Part shown: in pieces, positions 11,401 through 21,700 of the stretch
How positions within the stretch are numbered: position 1 is the stretch's first letter
Layout: every line of letters begins with the position of its first letter
Source: Chloromonas sp. AAM2
Taxonomy: Eukaryota; Chlorophyta; Chlorophyceae; Chlamydomonadales; Chlamydomonadaceae
Length of the DNA stretch: 32,003 nt
Reading direction: 5' to 3'
Assembly (NCBI GenBank): GCA_004335635.1
Contig: QAXH01003072.1
Location: forward strand, 1-32,003
Translations under genes and position numbers: made by a program
Notes under the pieces: model-generated
What the model was told of the DNA's origin: nothing
What the model saw: the letters and a program-made list of their open reading frames with translations, nothing else
The model's database searches: none

Positions 11401-14400
11401 CTAGCACTTGAAGAGTCGGAGTATGCAGACCTCCATTACATAGGCTGTTCACCAAGTTTCACGCATTTTATTCAAGGTTGATTTTTTCCCACGGCGACCC
11501 CAACACTGGGTGTTATGTCTGCTGCATCTGCCGTGCCGCGGTATCATTTAGCCACAGATCACAGTCAGTCCATGCAGCTTCCTTAAAAGAATGCTAGGCT
11601 GATGACGGTTTCACCGCAGGGCATTCACGGCTCGTGCTGCTGCAGGACATGCGATTCCAATGCTGTGCACGCCCCACCTGCTCCAGACGGGTGGTGACCA
11701 TCTCGTCCATCTCATGCACCTCATCCTCCAACATGGCCTGCAGAGCGACCGACAGGTCAACATGTGATACTGAGGTGCATTTGCCTACCCAGTACGAATC
11801 TGACACTATGAGATTAAGTTAATAATCGAACCCTCATTCAATCTACGGATCAAACAGCCGTACAGACCTGCTTTCAGTTGATGCCTCAGTTCTATTGTTT
11901 CCTCAGGCCTTGGCTGGTATGCAGTTGGCAACTCAGGCCCGGTTACCAAGGTTCATCAGGCAATCAATCCCCTCAGCCCATGCACACACCTGCACCTCAT
12001 CTACCCTAGCTGCTAGGGCTGCAGTGGCCTGTGCGGCCTCCTCCGCAGTCTCGGCAATCACCGCCTCAATGGCAGCCTGTGCCGCATCCTGACGGGCCCC
12101 CAGATCGATCAGCTTCTGCTCAGTACGAGTGGCAAGCTGCGGTCAGGCAAAGCAGCGCCACCAGTCCTTTCACAGCAACAGCACTGAGTACAGGCAGCAG
12201 AACCCAAGCATCTGATTTGCTGTGAGTGAGTGAGCGCTCTTTTACGCCTGTATTGGTGCAAGAAAAGCAGTGCCACCAGTTCATGACCTACAGCAGGAAA
12301 AGCAGCACTACCACTACTTGCACGGCACCAGCCAACAATGTAGCAGCAACCGAGCTTTCAACTTGCTGTCTGTGTCTGCGGCCTCAGAACGTCCAGTCCT
12401 GTCATAGCAAGTAGCCCAAACTAGAAAGAAACAGTGCAAGTAGCACAAGCTAAGCTTCTGATTGCGGTGCGTCGCTGCGGCCTTGACCGGGCTTTTTAGC
12501 CTGCTCACCGCTCCCATCTCAAAGCTCATGGTGTCCTCCAGAAGCTTGCGTGTGGCCGCCAGGGCCGCTGCTCCCTCCTCCCTGTGCTCTGCCATGCGGC
12601 TTTCAAGCTCGGCCTTGGCAGCACTCAGCTCCTGCAAGTGCATGCCACACGCTCAGCTTAGCCCGGCACATCATGTTTAATAGCTGCATCAGCAGGACTG
12701 TCACGGCCAATCCACGCACAACCAGTACGTTCTGATGCCTGACTTCAGCAGCAAACGAACGTCATGAACAATTGTTTTTTTGGAATCATGATATGGCAGG
12801 CAAGCCGTTTGCTGCTTACCTTCCGTGCGCCCTTGGCCACTGCTTGCACCCCCGCATCCAGGGCTGAGAAGTGGTCAGTGGTGGCCTCCACATGCGCAGT
12901 CAGGGCCACCTGCGCACACCAACCGCTGCAACTGATCAATCTAAGGCCTTTAAGCCTGACGGCCTTGACCTCCATAATGTGCTCTCACGACTCATTTCGT
13001 TTGCATGTCAAGACTCGGGTTGCAATAGGATTGCGCGTTTCACCTGGTACACAGTCACAAGCCACAGTTGTCAAACACCCAGGTGACGTTCAACCTCTAT
13101 AGGCTGTCCAGTTGCTAGTGGAACAAGAATGTTGGAGAAGCACCACCAAACAGCGTGCTCAGACTTCATCTGGTTTTGCGTGGCTAGAGCACGATGAAGC
13201 TCGCCTACCTCTGTTGCCTTGGCCTTTTGCCCCAGGCTCTCCAGCTTGCGCTCAACGTCTTCGTGCTTCTCGTTATGAATGGCCACCTGTTCGCCCAGCT
13301 GCTCACGAGCTAGCTTCTCCGCTCGGAGGCCGGTCCGCTGCTTCTCCGCATCGGCCTTCAGAGATGACACCTGCGATGGGAACAAAGCCAGGCGGATGTG
13401 AGGTGACTCTGGCTGAAGAAGCACAGTACGATAAGGTTGCTCCCATGCCTCGAGCAGATTTTGGCGACCCTTTCGCCAGACTGGCGTGATGTGACTCTGG
13501 CTCGAGAAGCACGGCACCGTGTAAGGTCAGCCGCATGCGGCAAGAAAGCCGTTGCAGCCCATTCGCAAATACCCTGGGGCCCATTCGCAATTCCCTTTGC
13601 CGTCCCATGCTCACCTCGTCCAACAGCTTGTCTTCAAGCAGCTCCTTATGCCTCTGTACTGTTGTGGACAGATCTTCGAGTTCCGCGCGGAGAAGCTCTT
13701 CGGTCACCTTCTGATTGACCTGGTTCTGATCAAACCATTTCTGCAACTGATCAATACCGGAAGTGCGCGCCATAGTTTCCTCGCCCAGTCTGACACTAAG
13801 AACGTCCATGTCAGAGTGAATCCGCGCCATGCGCGACTCTAGAGCGCTCCGCATGTCCTTCAATACTTTGGTCGCGACGTCCTCTGCGACCTGCTCGACC
13901 TTGGATTTGATGCCGCCCATGTCGCTCTTCACGACTGCAAAGCCGTGATCCATGTCGGTCCGGATTGAAGTGACTGAAGTAGTCATCAGCTCCCGAAGAC
14001 CGTCCACTGCGCCCATGCGTGCTTTGATTTCCATCTTGACCACTTCTTCAAGCTTCAGGCGCTCTTGCTCCAAGGACTCCTGCACAAAAGCAAGGCTCAG
14101 CACAATGTCACCACAGTCGAGAACCAAGCCCCGCTTACCCTTGGCCAGGGTGCGTTTGGTAACAAATCATTGGCGCGACGAGCAATGCGTATTGAGTTTG
14201 GCTGGAGATGCAAAGGTGGAACGCATGTTGCAGCAGCAAGCAGCACAGTTGATGCATTGAATTTTGTAGTGAGACGGCCAGGAGCCTGAATCACTTCAGC
14301 CCAGAACTCTCTCGCACCTCCATATCTCGGGCATAGGCACGGATCTTTTGTAATGCACCGTTGATCTGCTCTCTCAAAGCCGCTTCGCGGTCCTCAGTTG

Positions 14401-17400
14401 CCCGCTTGGCGCTGTCGACCAGCATCGCAACGTCGGCAACGCCCTTGTCGATCTTGGCCTGCAAATCTGTCAGGGCGACCGCGCTGGCTGAGGCCACGTC
14501 GCGGACAGCACTCTCAACAACCATCATGCGCTCCACGCCCATCTTGTCCTTCTTGACAGCAGCACGAACGAACGCCGACAGCTGCTGCTCGCCGGTGGCA
14601 CGCGTTTCTTCGTCGCGTCCAGCGGTCACATGGTCCAACTCCTGCGCAAGGCCATAAGCAAGGACAGCTCATTATGCAACGTGCCCCGGAGCTTGAGCAC
14701 CTCGCCGGGCACGCAACTCATATTCGCAGTTTGATACTCAAAAAACAGCTGAGCTTGGTTATCTTGGTGCAAGAAGCGTTTCACATTCAAGCGTCCTTCT
14801 CACGCTGAGTATGGCCAATTGTGCAAGTTGCCCTGCTTTGAGGTCGTACCTGCATTGCCTTAAGGAATTGCGTTGACTTGCTGTCCATCATGGCCGCAGT
14901 GCGCTTCATGAGCGTGTCCTGCGCGGCCAGCAGCTGGGCCTCCGTGTTCTTCACGTTGAAATCCATGGCCTGCAGGCATGCAACAGAATGCAGGGTGATT
15001 GCATGCTTACAGTTCAGGGCTGTACGCCCATGCAGCTGCTGCCGCTGCGCATTCACCCAGCAGTCCCTTGGACTTGCATCACGTCAAGGACTCAGGTTTT
15101 AAGATCACAGCTTGGCCAGGTCTGCTCGGTCCTATGCAAGCTTGCCTCAGACAGCAACGCCAGTAGGGGCCGCACCTGGACATCGCTGCGCCTAATAGCC
15201 TGCTCCGCCACCACCTGCTGCCCCAGGCCCGCCAGCATGTTCTGCAGCTCTGCCACCTGTCCCCGCATGCTCCCTAGCTGAGCCGCCTCCACCTGCGCCT
15301 GCTGAGCTGTCTCCGTCCTCAGCCGCTCAATCAAGGCCTCCTCAGAGTGAAGCCGTGAGTTGATCCGCTCCATGGTCCCGTGCAGGGCAGCACCCGCAGC
15401 GGCCGCTTCAGCACGGTAGTTTTCCACCTGCACACGCCAGCGGACACCCATTGATTGCATGCACACTCCGCCATGATGTGAAAGGAAGCATTTGAAAGGT
15501 CGAGCTACCTTCATCTCTAGCAAGTGTACGTGCAGGCATATACATAGGTATAGGCATATACATAGGTATATAGGTACCGCCCTTGCAGTGAGCAACAGTC
15601 AAAGCAATCTCTAGCATAACCTCTAGCATGGATGCATGTAGGCGGGCCTACCTCACGCTGCAAAGCAGCCAACTCGGCGTAGTGTGCCGCCTGCCTGCGC
15701 CTTGCATCCTCGCGCTGGGCTGCATCTGCCATTTCCGCCGCCCGCCTCGCTTCCTCCGCAAGATGATTTGTGCCGTCGGCGAATTGCCGCGCCATCCGCT
15801 CAATCATCCCTTGCGAGGCTGTGCGCTCCTGTGCGCCTCGTGCAACCTCATCGCTTAGCACGGCAATGTGGCCTCGCAGCTCGGCATTGGCTCGCAGCGC
15901 TTCGCCAAGCTGTGCTGCAGTGCTGGCAATGCGACCTTCCTGCGCACGGACATCCGCGCCCAGCCCCACAACTTGCTGTGCCAGGGTTTGCGCTGTCTGC
16001 TGTGCAGCCATGCCGCCAGAGGATGCCGCCTCGTAGCGCAAACGTAGGTCGGACATCTCCCCGGTTGCGCGTGATAGATCGTTATGGAGGCTTGCGACAC
16101 GCTGGGCCTGGACGTCATACGCCCGGGACGCCTGCAGTCACAGCATAACACGCTCAAAGTGGGTCTCTCCTTCTTCTTGGAGGCGCTGATGGATGACGCA
16201 GGTGGTGCTATACTGGAGCTATACTGGAGGTCAAACATAATTCTACCGAAACTGGCACGAGAGGCAGTGCACGCTCCGCTCTCGAGCAAATGCCCGACCT
16301 TAGTGGCCCTCCAAACGCTGGTGCAGCGTGCCTGAAGCGGCCACTGACATTCCTACCTCTCCAGCCGTGCGCTCAGCGTTCATGAGACGCTGCTCCATGT
16401 GTAGCACGCGCTCCTCCATTGCTGACGTGCGGCCAGCTGCGCCTGCAAGCATTGGCCACCAACGATGTGGTCATCATGCCTATGGCACAGGTGAAGCTAC
16501 GTAAAGGCGGACAGGCCAGGAGCAGCTGGTCCGTGCATAGCTGAACCACGAACCGATCTAGTATTCACACAACTCAGACTCATGGCAACTCTCATGGCAA
16601 GCTGGCTGTGCGGTGTTTGCGCTGATTTGGCCTTGACTGGTCTTTTGTGCTGACGTGCCTTGCGCTGAGCAGGGCCACACGTCCTGGCTGGTTGCTGTGC
16701 CTGTGCTGCCTGTGCTTGTCATTCGCTGTGTCCATGATTGCTGCTTGTGCTCGTTGATCGCTGTGTTCATGGTTGCAGAATAGCGTGCGGTGCTGCCCGC
16801 ACCTGCTAATGCGATGTTAATTGGCTCCAGCTGCATGCGTGGTTGCTGGAACTCGGGCGGCATGAGCATGCCAGGCTGCTGCGATGATGCCATAATGCGC
16901 TGCTCGTCTTGCAGGGGTGGCAGACGCGGCATGGCAGGCACTGCCCAGCGGCCGCCCTGCAGGGATGTTGCCAGGCCAATCTGATGTGCGGCGTAGGTGC
17001 CAAGGGCAATGCCATGCCAGCTGAACACGTGGTGCAAGTGCTTTGGAATGCAGCATGTGGCAGCAGTTGCGCACCATGCAGGCTTGCTGTAACTCTGCCA
17101 ATCAGGCGATGCTCATGTGCAGAAGCTGACATCTTGATGTGCCTACTTCACGTCTTGAGGTAGCCCAAGAACGTCTTGAGGGGCGGTTGACATGCCCTGC
17201 ATGCTGTGAAGCCTCACCTGCATGCCCATAAAGGCGTCAGGTGACTCCATGCCTGGTGATGGATGGGCAGGTGGCATGGGAGGCCTCATGTGCTTCATCA
17301 AGTCCTGGCCTTCCAACGAGGCCGCTCTTCTGCTTGGTGAGTAGGGGCTGGGTGGCGCTCCACCCAGCGCCTTAAAAATCTCCAAGCTTTCGTTTCGTGG

Positions 17401-17403
17401 CAT
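1061..17403 (-). CDS. giant Ala/Gln-rich coiled-coil protein, about 39 exons
   Basis: I do not recognise a named family. The model starts at ATG 17403 (MPRNESLEIFKALGG) and stops with TGA at 1061-1063. It keeps one open frame through about 39 exons, about 2438 residues. Nearly all introns are phase 0. The exceptions are 16803/16442 (phase 1) and 3832/3634 (phase 2), and both pairs match. A Pro/Met-rich head of about 120 residues is followed by more than 2300 residues of almost continuous predicted helix, rich in A, Q, E, K and L and poor in P and G. There is no signal peptide, membrane segment or catalytic motif. The architecture suggests a structural or scaffold coiled coil, such as a cytoskeletal, basal-body or Golgi tether; that role is inference. 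The exon array at 5693-10487 is its central part. An upstream start is possible: a frame containing MKQRMGQNCLNIMSTIQL lies just 5' (about 17520-17400) but is out of frame with 17403. Individual exon borders need transcript data. Confidence 0.85.
1581..1604 (-). repeat. dispersed 24-nt repeat, copy 1
   Basis: Read on the minus strand, this intronic sequence (between exons 1771-1694 and 1204-1061 of the coiled-coil gene) is identical to 26786-26809. The flanks diverge at once on one side and after about five bases on the other. Confidence 0.75.
5693..10487 (-). repeat. tandem array of 15 homologous coiled-coil exons
   Basis: Fifteen consecutive exons of the coiled-coil gene are copies of one module. 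In transcription order: R1 10487-10368 (40 codons), R2 10001-9849 (51), R3 9715-9596 (40), R4 9430-9278 (51), R5 9139-8987 (51), R6 8860-8708 (51), R7 8557-8438 (40), R8 8231-8079 (51), R9 7869-7750 (40), R10 7625-7473 (51), R11 7339-7220 (40), R12 6946-6794 (51), R13 6708-6556 (51), R14 6474-6355 (40), R15 5845-5693 (51). Typical units begin SQAAAQQQEQSAALAAAQ, then AMDGKLQLAVDNINAQLDQ in the long class or AINTKLEE in the short class, and end VQEALASAQ. All introns inside the array are phase 0, so every exon is frame-neutral. Most donors are cag|gtcag. Introns run from 81 to 509 nt. The array contributes 699 residues. Confidence 0.9.
10146..10311. repeat. diverged intronic duplication, period about 132 nt
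   Basis: In the 366-nt intron between array exons R1 and R2, a segment starting gttctgttgagttttccctg at 10146 recurs as ttctgccgagcttctctg near 10279. Both are followed by tttgagta and a cact motif. It probably records another slip or unequal crossover in the array. Confidence 0.55.
10840..11304 (-). other. coiled-coil gene: hendecad-rich exon (exon 14)
   Basis: A single 155-codon exon begins AAAETEQKLRAAEERAA and ends LLLDDLSNNLQ before the donor gtgagg. Its middle is built from related 11-residue units of the form (E/Q)-K-(L/M/V)-E-(Q/H)-x-L-A-x-A-(E/D), for example EKLEQKLIEAD, QKMEHSLAEAE and EKVEQSLADAE. These alternate with 7-residue units such as QKLAQAD, giving an 18-residue super-repeat in places. 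An alanine run of about ten residues precedes this part. The exon lies directly 5' of the repeated-exon array and shares its 11+7 arithmetic. Confidence 0.75.
13391..13528. repeat. diverged intronic duplication, period about 96 nt
   Basis: The segment around 13391-13437 (gtgactctggctgaagaagcac) recurs around 13487-13528 (gtgactctggctcgagaagcac) in the intron between the 155- and 54-codon exons of the coiled-coil gene. It shows local tandem duplication in the same gene that carries the exon array. Confidence 0.6.
15534..15569. repeat. 18-nt direct repeat in an intron
   Basis: Two adjacent copies of aggcatatacataggtat lie in the intron between the 160-codon and 84-codon exons of the coiled-coil gene. 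A partial third copy follows. This is a simple tandem duplication with no visible function. Confidence 0.7.
16357..17403 (-). other. coiled-coil gene: N-terminal Pro/Met-rich head (exons 1-3)
   Basis: Exon 1 is 17403-17218 (62 codons, PSPYSPSRR and PPMPPAHPSPGME stretches). Exon 2 is 16980-16803 (Pro/Gln/Met-rich, ends phase 1). Exon 3 is 16442-16357 (SAMEERVLHMEQRLMNAER, where helix begins). Donors read gtgagg, gtgcgg and gtagga; acceptors end acatcag and cttgcag. The head looks disordered and is the only non-helical part of the protein. The initiator is the least certain point: there is an in-frame stop about 30 nt upstream of ATG 17403, but an acceptor-like aatcag sits directly before this ATG, so an unseen 5' exon cannot be excluded. 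Confidence 0.6.
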
Positions 17404-18711
17404 GCTGATTACTGGGCTGCTGCACTTGATTCAACTCCTGTTGCATGGCAAGGACGCCTAATTGAATGGTGGACATGATGTTCAGGCAATTCTGTCCCAT
17501 GCGCTGCTTCATGCGTGTCAAGCACAGCATCGTGCACCCAATTATCTGCCACCTTTTCCTGGCTGGGTGGCCCTCCTGATGGGGATGCGTCATCCATACG
17601 TTCAGGCACTGCCCGGCAATCGAGCGCGCGGCATGCAATATTCGCACAGCTGGCCGCAAGTGACAAGCAAACGGTTGCATGCAGCTTCATCTCACCGTAG
17701 ATGTTCTGATGAGAGAGCATCAGGCAGCGGTGTTGCATCCTTCTTCTTAGACCTGGTTACCAGGGCTTGATGTTCGGTCCGCAAGTAGTCTAGTGCAAAT
17801 CAAATGCTTTTGCTGGCGTGTGAGGAAATAAAAACATGCCGGCAGCCGGTGATGGCAAATGGCTCGAGCGCCGTTTCCGCCGTACATGCCGCAAGTACCG
17901 GTCACAGGTTGGGCGCTGAGACGCTTGAGCGCATCCCCAGCAGCCTACTGTTGTCTTAGCTATGCTCCGCTCAGCTCCGCTCAGCTGCTCATTGCAATGC
18001 TTGCTATGTATCGAGCACGATTCCCGCTTCTCAGCCATGTCATGCACACATGGTGCACTCACGCCACTTATCTTAGCACGTAAACTGAGGCGCCTTTGGG
18101 CCACTACTTGCATAGAATCTGCTCTTGCAAGTATCATGGCTAATTATGCCTCGTTCCAACAGCTCATTGGTCCTCTACCATTGAACGGTCATTCAACTCT
18201 CTTCAAAGGCTGGAAACAGAAATGCACCAGTCACAAGGACATGCAAAGAGAAGCAAGTCCAGTCAGTGGGCTTGTATTTGTCGTGACTGGCTGCACATCA
18301 TACCGACAATCTGCAACCCAGCTACCGTGCCTTCAACTTGACAGCAGTCAATGATGCTCGCTCTAATAGTCTACTGACAAGGCCTGACAAGGTCACATCT
18401 GTCGGTTGCCACAAGGTGGTTGAGCCACATGGGGTGTCTTGTCCTTGGATGATGCCATCGCCTTGCTCATGAGGCTAATTTCTAAGATATCGTTTGGGCA
18501 TAGTAACTGAGCAGGTCCAACGTTCAAGCTGGACGAGTCTGACCACGACTTCCGCTTAGCTTTCCAGCCGTTGTAACCCAGGGTTTGACGTTCATCAGCA
18601 GGACGTTCATGTCAGGTGCTTTATCCCCGACTGTTTGCTGCACGCTCAGCCTAGCCAATGCTCGTCTGATCTGACCGGAGGACATCAGGGTCGACCTGCG
18701 TTCGAGCAGAA
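17404..18711. promoter_or_regulatory. divergent intergenic region between the coiled-coil and Kir-like genes
   Basis: This is the 1.3 kb between two divergently transcribed start codons (17403 minus, 18712 plus). Open frames on the minus strand at 17409-17738 and 17790-18137 lack recognisable protein features or a join to the downstream gene, and I do not call them. The Kir-like ATG has an in-frame TGA at 18667, which supports its start. Promoters of both genes should lie here; I see no motif worth naming. Confidence 0.5.
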
Positions 18712-21700
18712 ATGAGCACAAATAATGAGTTTGAGAGGATGCGAGGCGACGGAGTGTCTTCTGGCTGGATCTCGAGGGCCGCAAGGGCCCCTCTCAACGC
18801 GATGAAGAAAATTCTACCCAAGTCTTCCTTAATTGACAAAAGCAGGCCCTACTTCTCCGGCGTCTCGCGCTTTGGAATTTCTAAGATCGGCAGCTTCTAC
18901 CACGAGTAAGGCTGGCAAAGACAACAACACGAGCGAGTGCGTTGTCGAACGGTCATGTCATCCTTGGGTCTGACATGTGCTTTTGCGTTGCCCTACACCA
19001 TGCAGCCCTTTCCACACCCTACTGAACCTGCCATGGTGAGTTGCAGGGGAATTGCACAGATAGGCAGCTCTTGAGCAAATCACCCTGCCGCACGCCGCGC
19101 TCAAGCGCTTAGTTAACGCCACAGTGCACTGTCTCATGATGTTGCAGGGGAACCTTCATTGTCGTGTTCTTCTCCACTTACATCATCCTATACCTGGTCT
19201 TTGCCGTGGTGTACTGGTGGGTGGCTTGCTCAGCTCCAGTGATGTGCGTGCTGATGGAGCAGGCAGCTACTGGGCATCTTCATCCTTGGACTGTTCCTGG
19301 TGGTTTTCCACCAAAGCGGCAGGAATAGCTGGTAGTGAAACTCAATTAAAGCGCAGGAATGATAGTGTTTCAACTGCAAGTTGCGCCTACTAGATCAATG
19401 TCTGAGGCTCGGAATAGGTGTTGGATGCACGTCACGCATACTCAGTGTCACAAGGGCCATGAGTGGATTTGATGACATGTCACGCATACTGTCGTGCATG
19501 CGCCAATGCGTTCAGGTGGCAGAAGCAGTGTGTGATAGATCCAGACGGTCCCAAATTCTCACATGCGCTGTGGATGTCGTCGCGTGTGGCATCCACATTG
19601 GGCTTCAGCACGGTGGGTGGATGCCTGATGCTTGCACCATCCGCGCAACAACGACCAAGCCAGAGTGATCATACAGAGGGTGACACTCATGCCGGTGTCC
19701 AGCACTGAGGGCTGGTGTCTGCTGGACATGCAGGGCTCAGCAGCACACCTTGGAGTGCCTGGCCAATAGGCAGGCGGGCAAGTGCAGATAAGATCTGAGC
19801 CGGCGCCATCAAAGCTGGCTTTGGTGCTGAATTGACAGCATGCAGTCTGTGGACCATACAGGCAGCATGCCGTGCACACCTGACATAGGGCTGTTAACCA
19901 CATGCATGTGGACAACATGGCCAAAGCTAAACGGTTGACATGTGGTACGCCTGTGCCTGTTCCTGTGTAGGTGTATCCCAACGCGGAATGTGCCTTCATC
20001 AACTTTTGCGTCATGATTCAGGTCAGATCATGATGTGAGACTTGCAGTTCACCATTCCTTGTTATAGCGCATGGGGGCCTTGCAGCCAAGACAGGGGTGG
20101 AATGGTAGCGTTAAGAGCCGCTCATCATCTGGTTGCATGTCTCTCAGGTGTCCACTCAAGGGCTGTGAGGATTTTTATTGAGCACGTGCGTTGACCAGGA
20201 ACCATAGGCTGGGTATGCAACTAGTGCATGCATGGACCGGTTTGGTCACACAGCACCAGCTCAGGCAAATGCATCCCCATGTTAAGTATCTGTTCCTGAT
20301 ACGGCTGGCTCTTGGCCTGCAGGTTATCGCATCCTCTCTGATCAACTTCATCATGTTGGGCGTGGTGTTTGCACGCTTCTCCGCGCCCTTCAAGCGAGCT
20401 TCCACAGTCCGTTTCAGCAAGGTGGCGGCCGTCAGCAGACACCCCTCGGGCTTCTGGGCCCTCACCCTCCGGGTGGCGAACCTGCGCAAGCACCAGATCC
20501 TGCAGCCCTCAGTGAGACTGGTGAGCAGCAGCATGGGAAACCTGCATTCACTCGCAAGGAAGACATGGGTCATGCAGCAGGCATTGAACCTCACGGTTGT
20601 AAACGAGCATCCATGCAAGCCGCTGATCTACAACATGAAGAAGAACCTCGCCAAGAAAGGTACCCGTACTGGTTGAAAACTGGCTGGTGGTTGATGCTGC
20701 ATGTTTGGAAGAAGAGCTGGTCGAGCATACAAAGTGATGTATGTGATGGCTCGTGGGTGTATGAACATCGTGCACTGGTGATTCATGCTACACACAGTTT
20801 TGGCGGACGGGTGGTCCAAGCAACAGCATCACATGCTGCAGACATGCTTTCATGTCACGTGCGTGTGTGTGTGTGGCATTTATTGGCTGCAGGTTGCCAC
20901 CGCCGTGGATTCTATTACTCCCTCCTTTTACCACCACGAACAGCTGCAGATAGAAGACGCGTACAAACAGGTATGGAATGCACAAAGACTCGTCCCTTGC
21001 TCGAGTGCCACACGCCGTCACACCTGTCTGGCAGCGTTTGTGGGCTGAGCACCCATTCTAAGGCAATGCCTAATAATCAGAGTACTGGCCTGCTGAAGCT
21101 GTCAACGTTACATGCCTTATTTAACTGTCTGGCTGAAGTCTGTCGGTCGTTGTGTCTCGCAGTTGACCAACCTGGAGCTCGGCTTCCCCGCGTACATCTC
21201 CCATGTCATCACACCCGACTCATACCTGTACAACCTCAGCCTGCTAGAGATGGACACTCGCATGATGGAGGTGGGGTGCACGTGTGTGCAAGCAGGAAAA
21301 AGCAGGGCACAGGATGCACTTGTGTTGGAGTTGAGACCTACCTACCCAGCACAGGGCAGAATGCGATTGCAGGCAAGCCTGGTTTTCTCATGGCGCTTTT
21401 GTGGTGTAAGCTTGGTGAAATCAAATGCTTGTGCTGTGCTTCCCTGCAGATCCTTGTGTTTGTGGACGGCATTGACGCCATGACATCCAAGTTCATGAGT
21501 GCGCGCCTCACCTACTCAACCTCGGACATCTACATGAATGAAACGGTCAGTGAAAGTGCCGCATAATGCTCGTACTTGGTTTGCACGACCTGAGCTATGC
21601 GTGCGCATGCAGCCCTGCGGGTCGGGAGCTGCTTAGCCCAATCACCTGCCAATATCACGCTCCAATGGGGCACAGTCAGTTCCCGAGACCATGTGCATCG

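Larger units (their letters stand above)
11678..16131 (-). other. coiled-coil gene: N-terminal rod (exons 4-13)
   Basis: There are ten exons, all phase 0 at both ends: 16131-15652 (160 codons), 15427-15176 (84), 14969-14850 (40), 14641-14318 (108), 14079-13615 (155), 13370-13209 (54), 12909-12820 (30), 12631-12509 (41), 12136-11996 (47) and 11737-11678 (20). The translations are helix-favouring, for example LMKRTAAMMDSKSTQFLKAM and ESLEQERLKLEEVVKMEIK. The 155-codon exon carries regularly spaced RxDMD and SDM patterns, loosely like striated-fibre or SF-assemblin rods, but I would not assign it to that family on this evidence. Introns are 60-380 nt and carry several local duplications. Confidence 0.75.

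Noticed and set aside
13615..14079. SF-assemblin family assignment for the 155-codon rod exon
   Set aside because: The resemblance is limited to general rod composition and spaced charged residues; no diagnostic segment was recognised.
17372..17680. Minus-strand frame containing MKQRMGQNCLNIMSTIQL just upstream of the coiled-coil start
   Set aside because: It is out of frame with ATG 17403 and no splice pair joins it cleanly. It could be a 5' exon but is not supported.
20578..20659. A possible extra Kir exon encoding PLIYNMKKNLAKK
   Set aside because: It ends in phase 1 while the next exon (20893) needs phase 0, and exon 6 joined directly to 20893 aligns better with the Kir C-terminal domain. 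It is kept only as a possible retained-intron product.
20565..21566. A 333-codon plus-strand open frame
   Set aside because: It crosses several Kir exons in the wrong frame; the spliced Kir frame has clear homology and this one has none.
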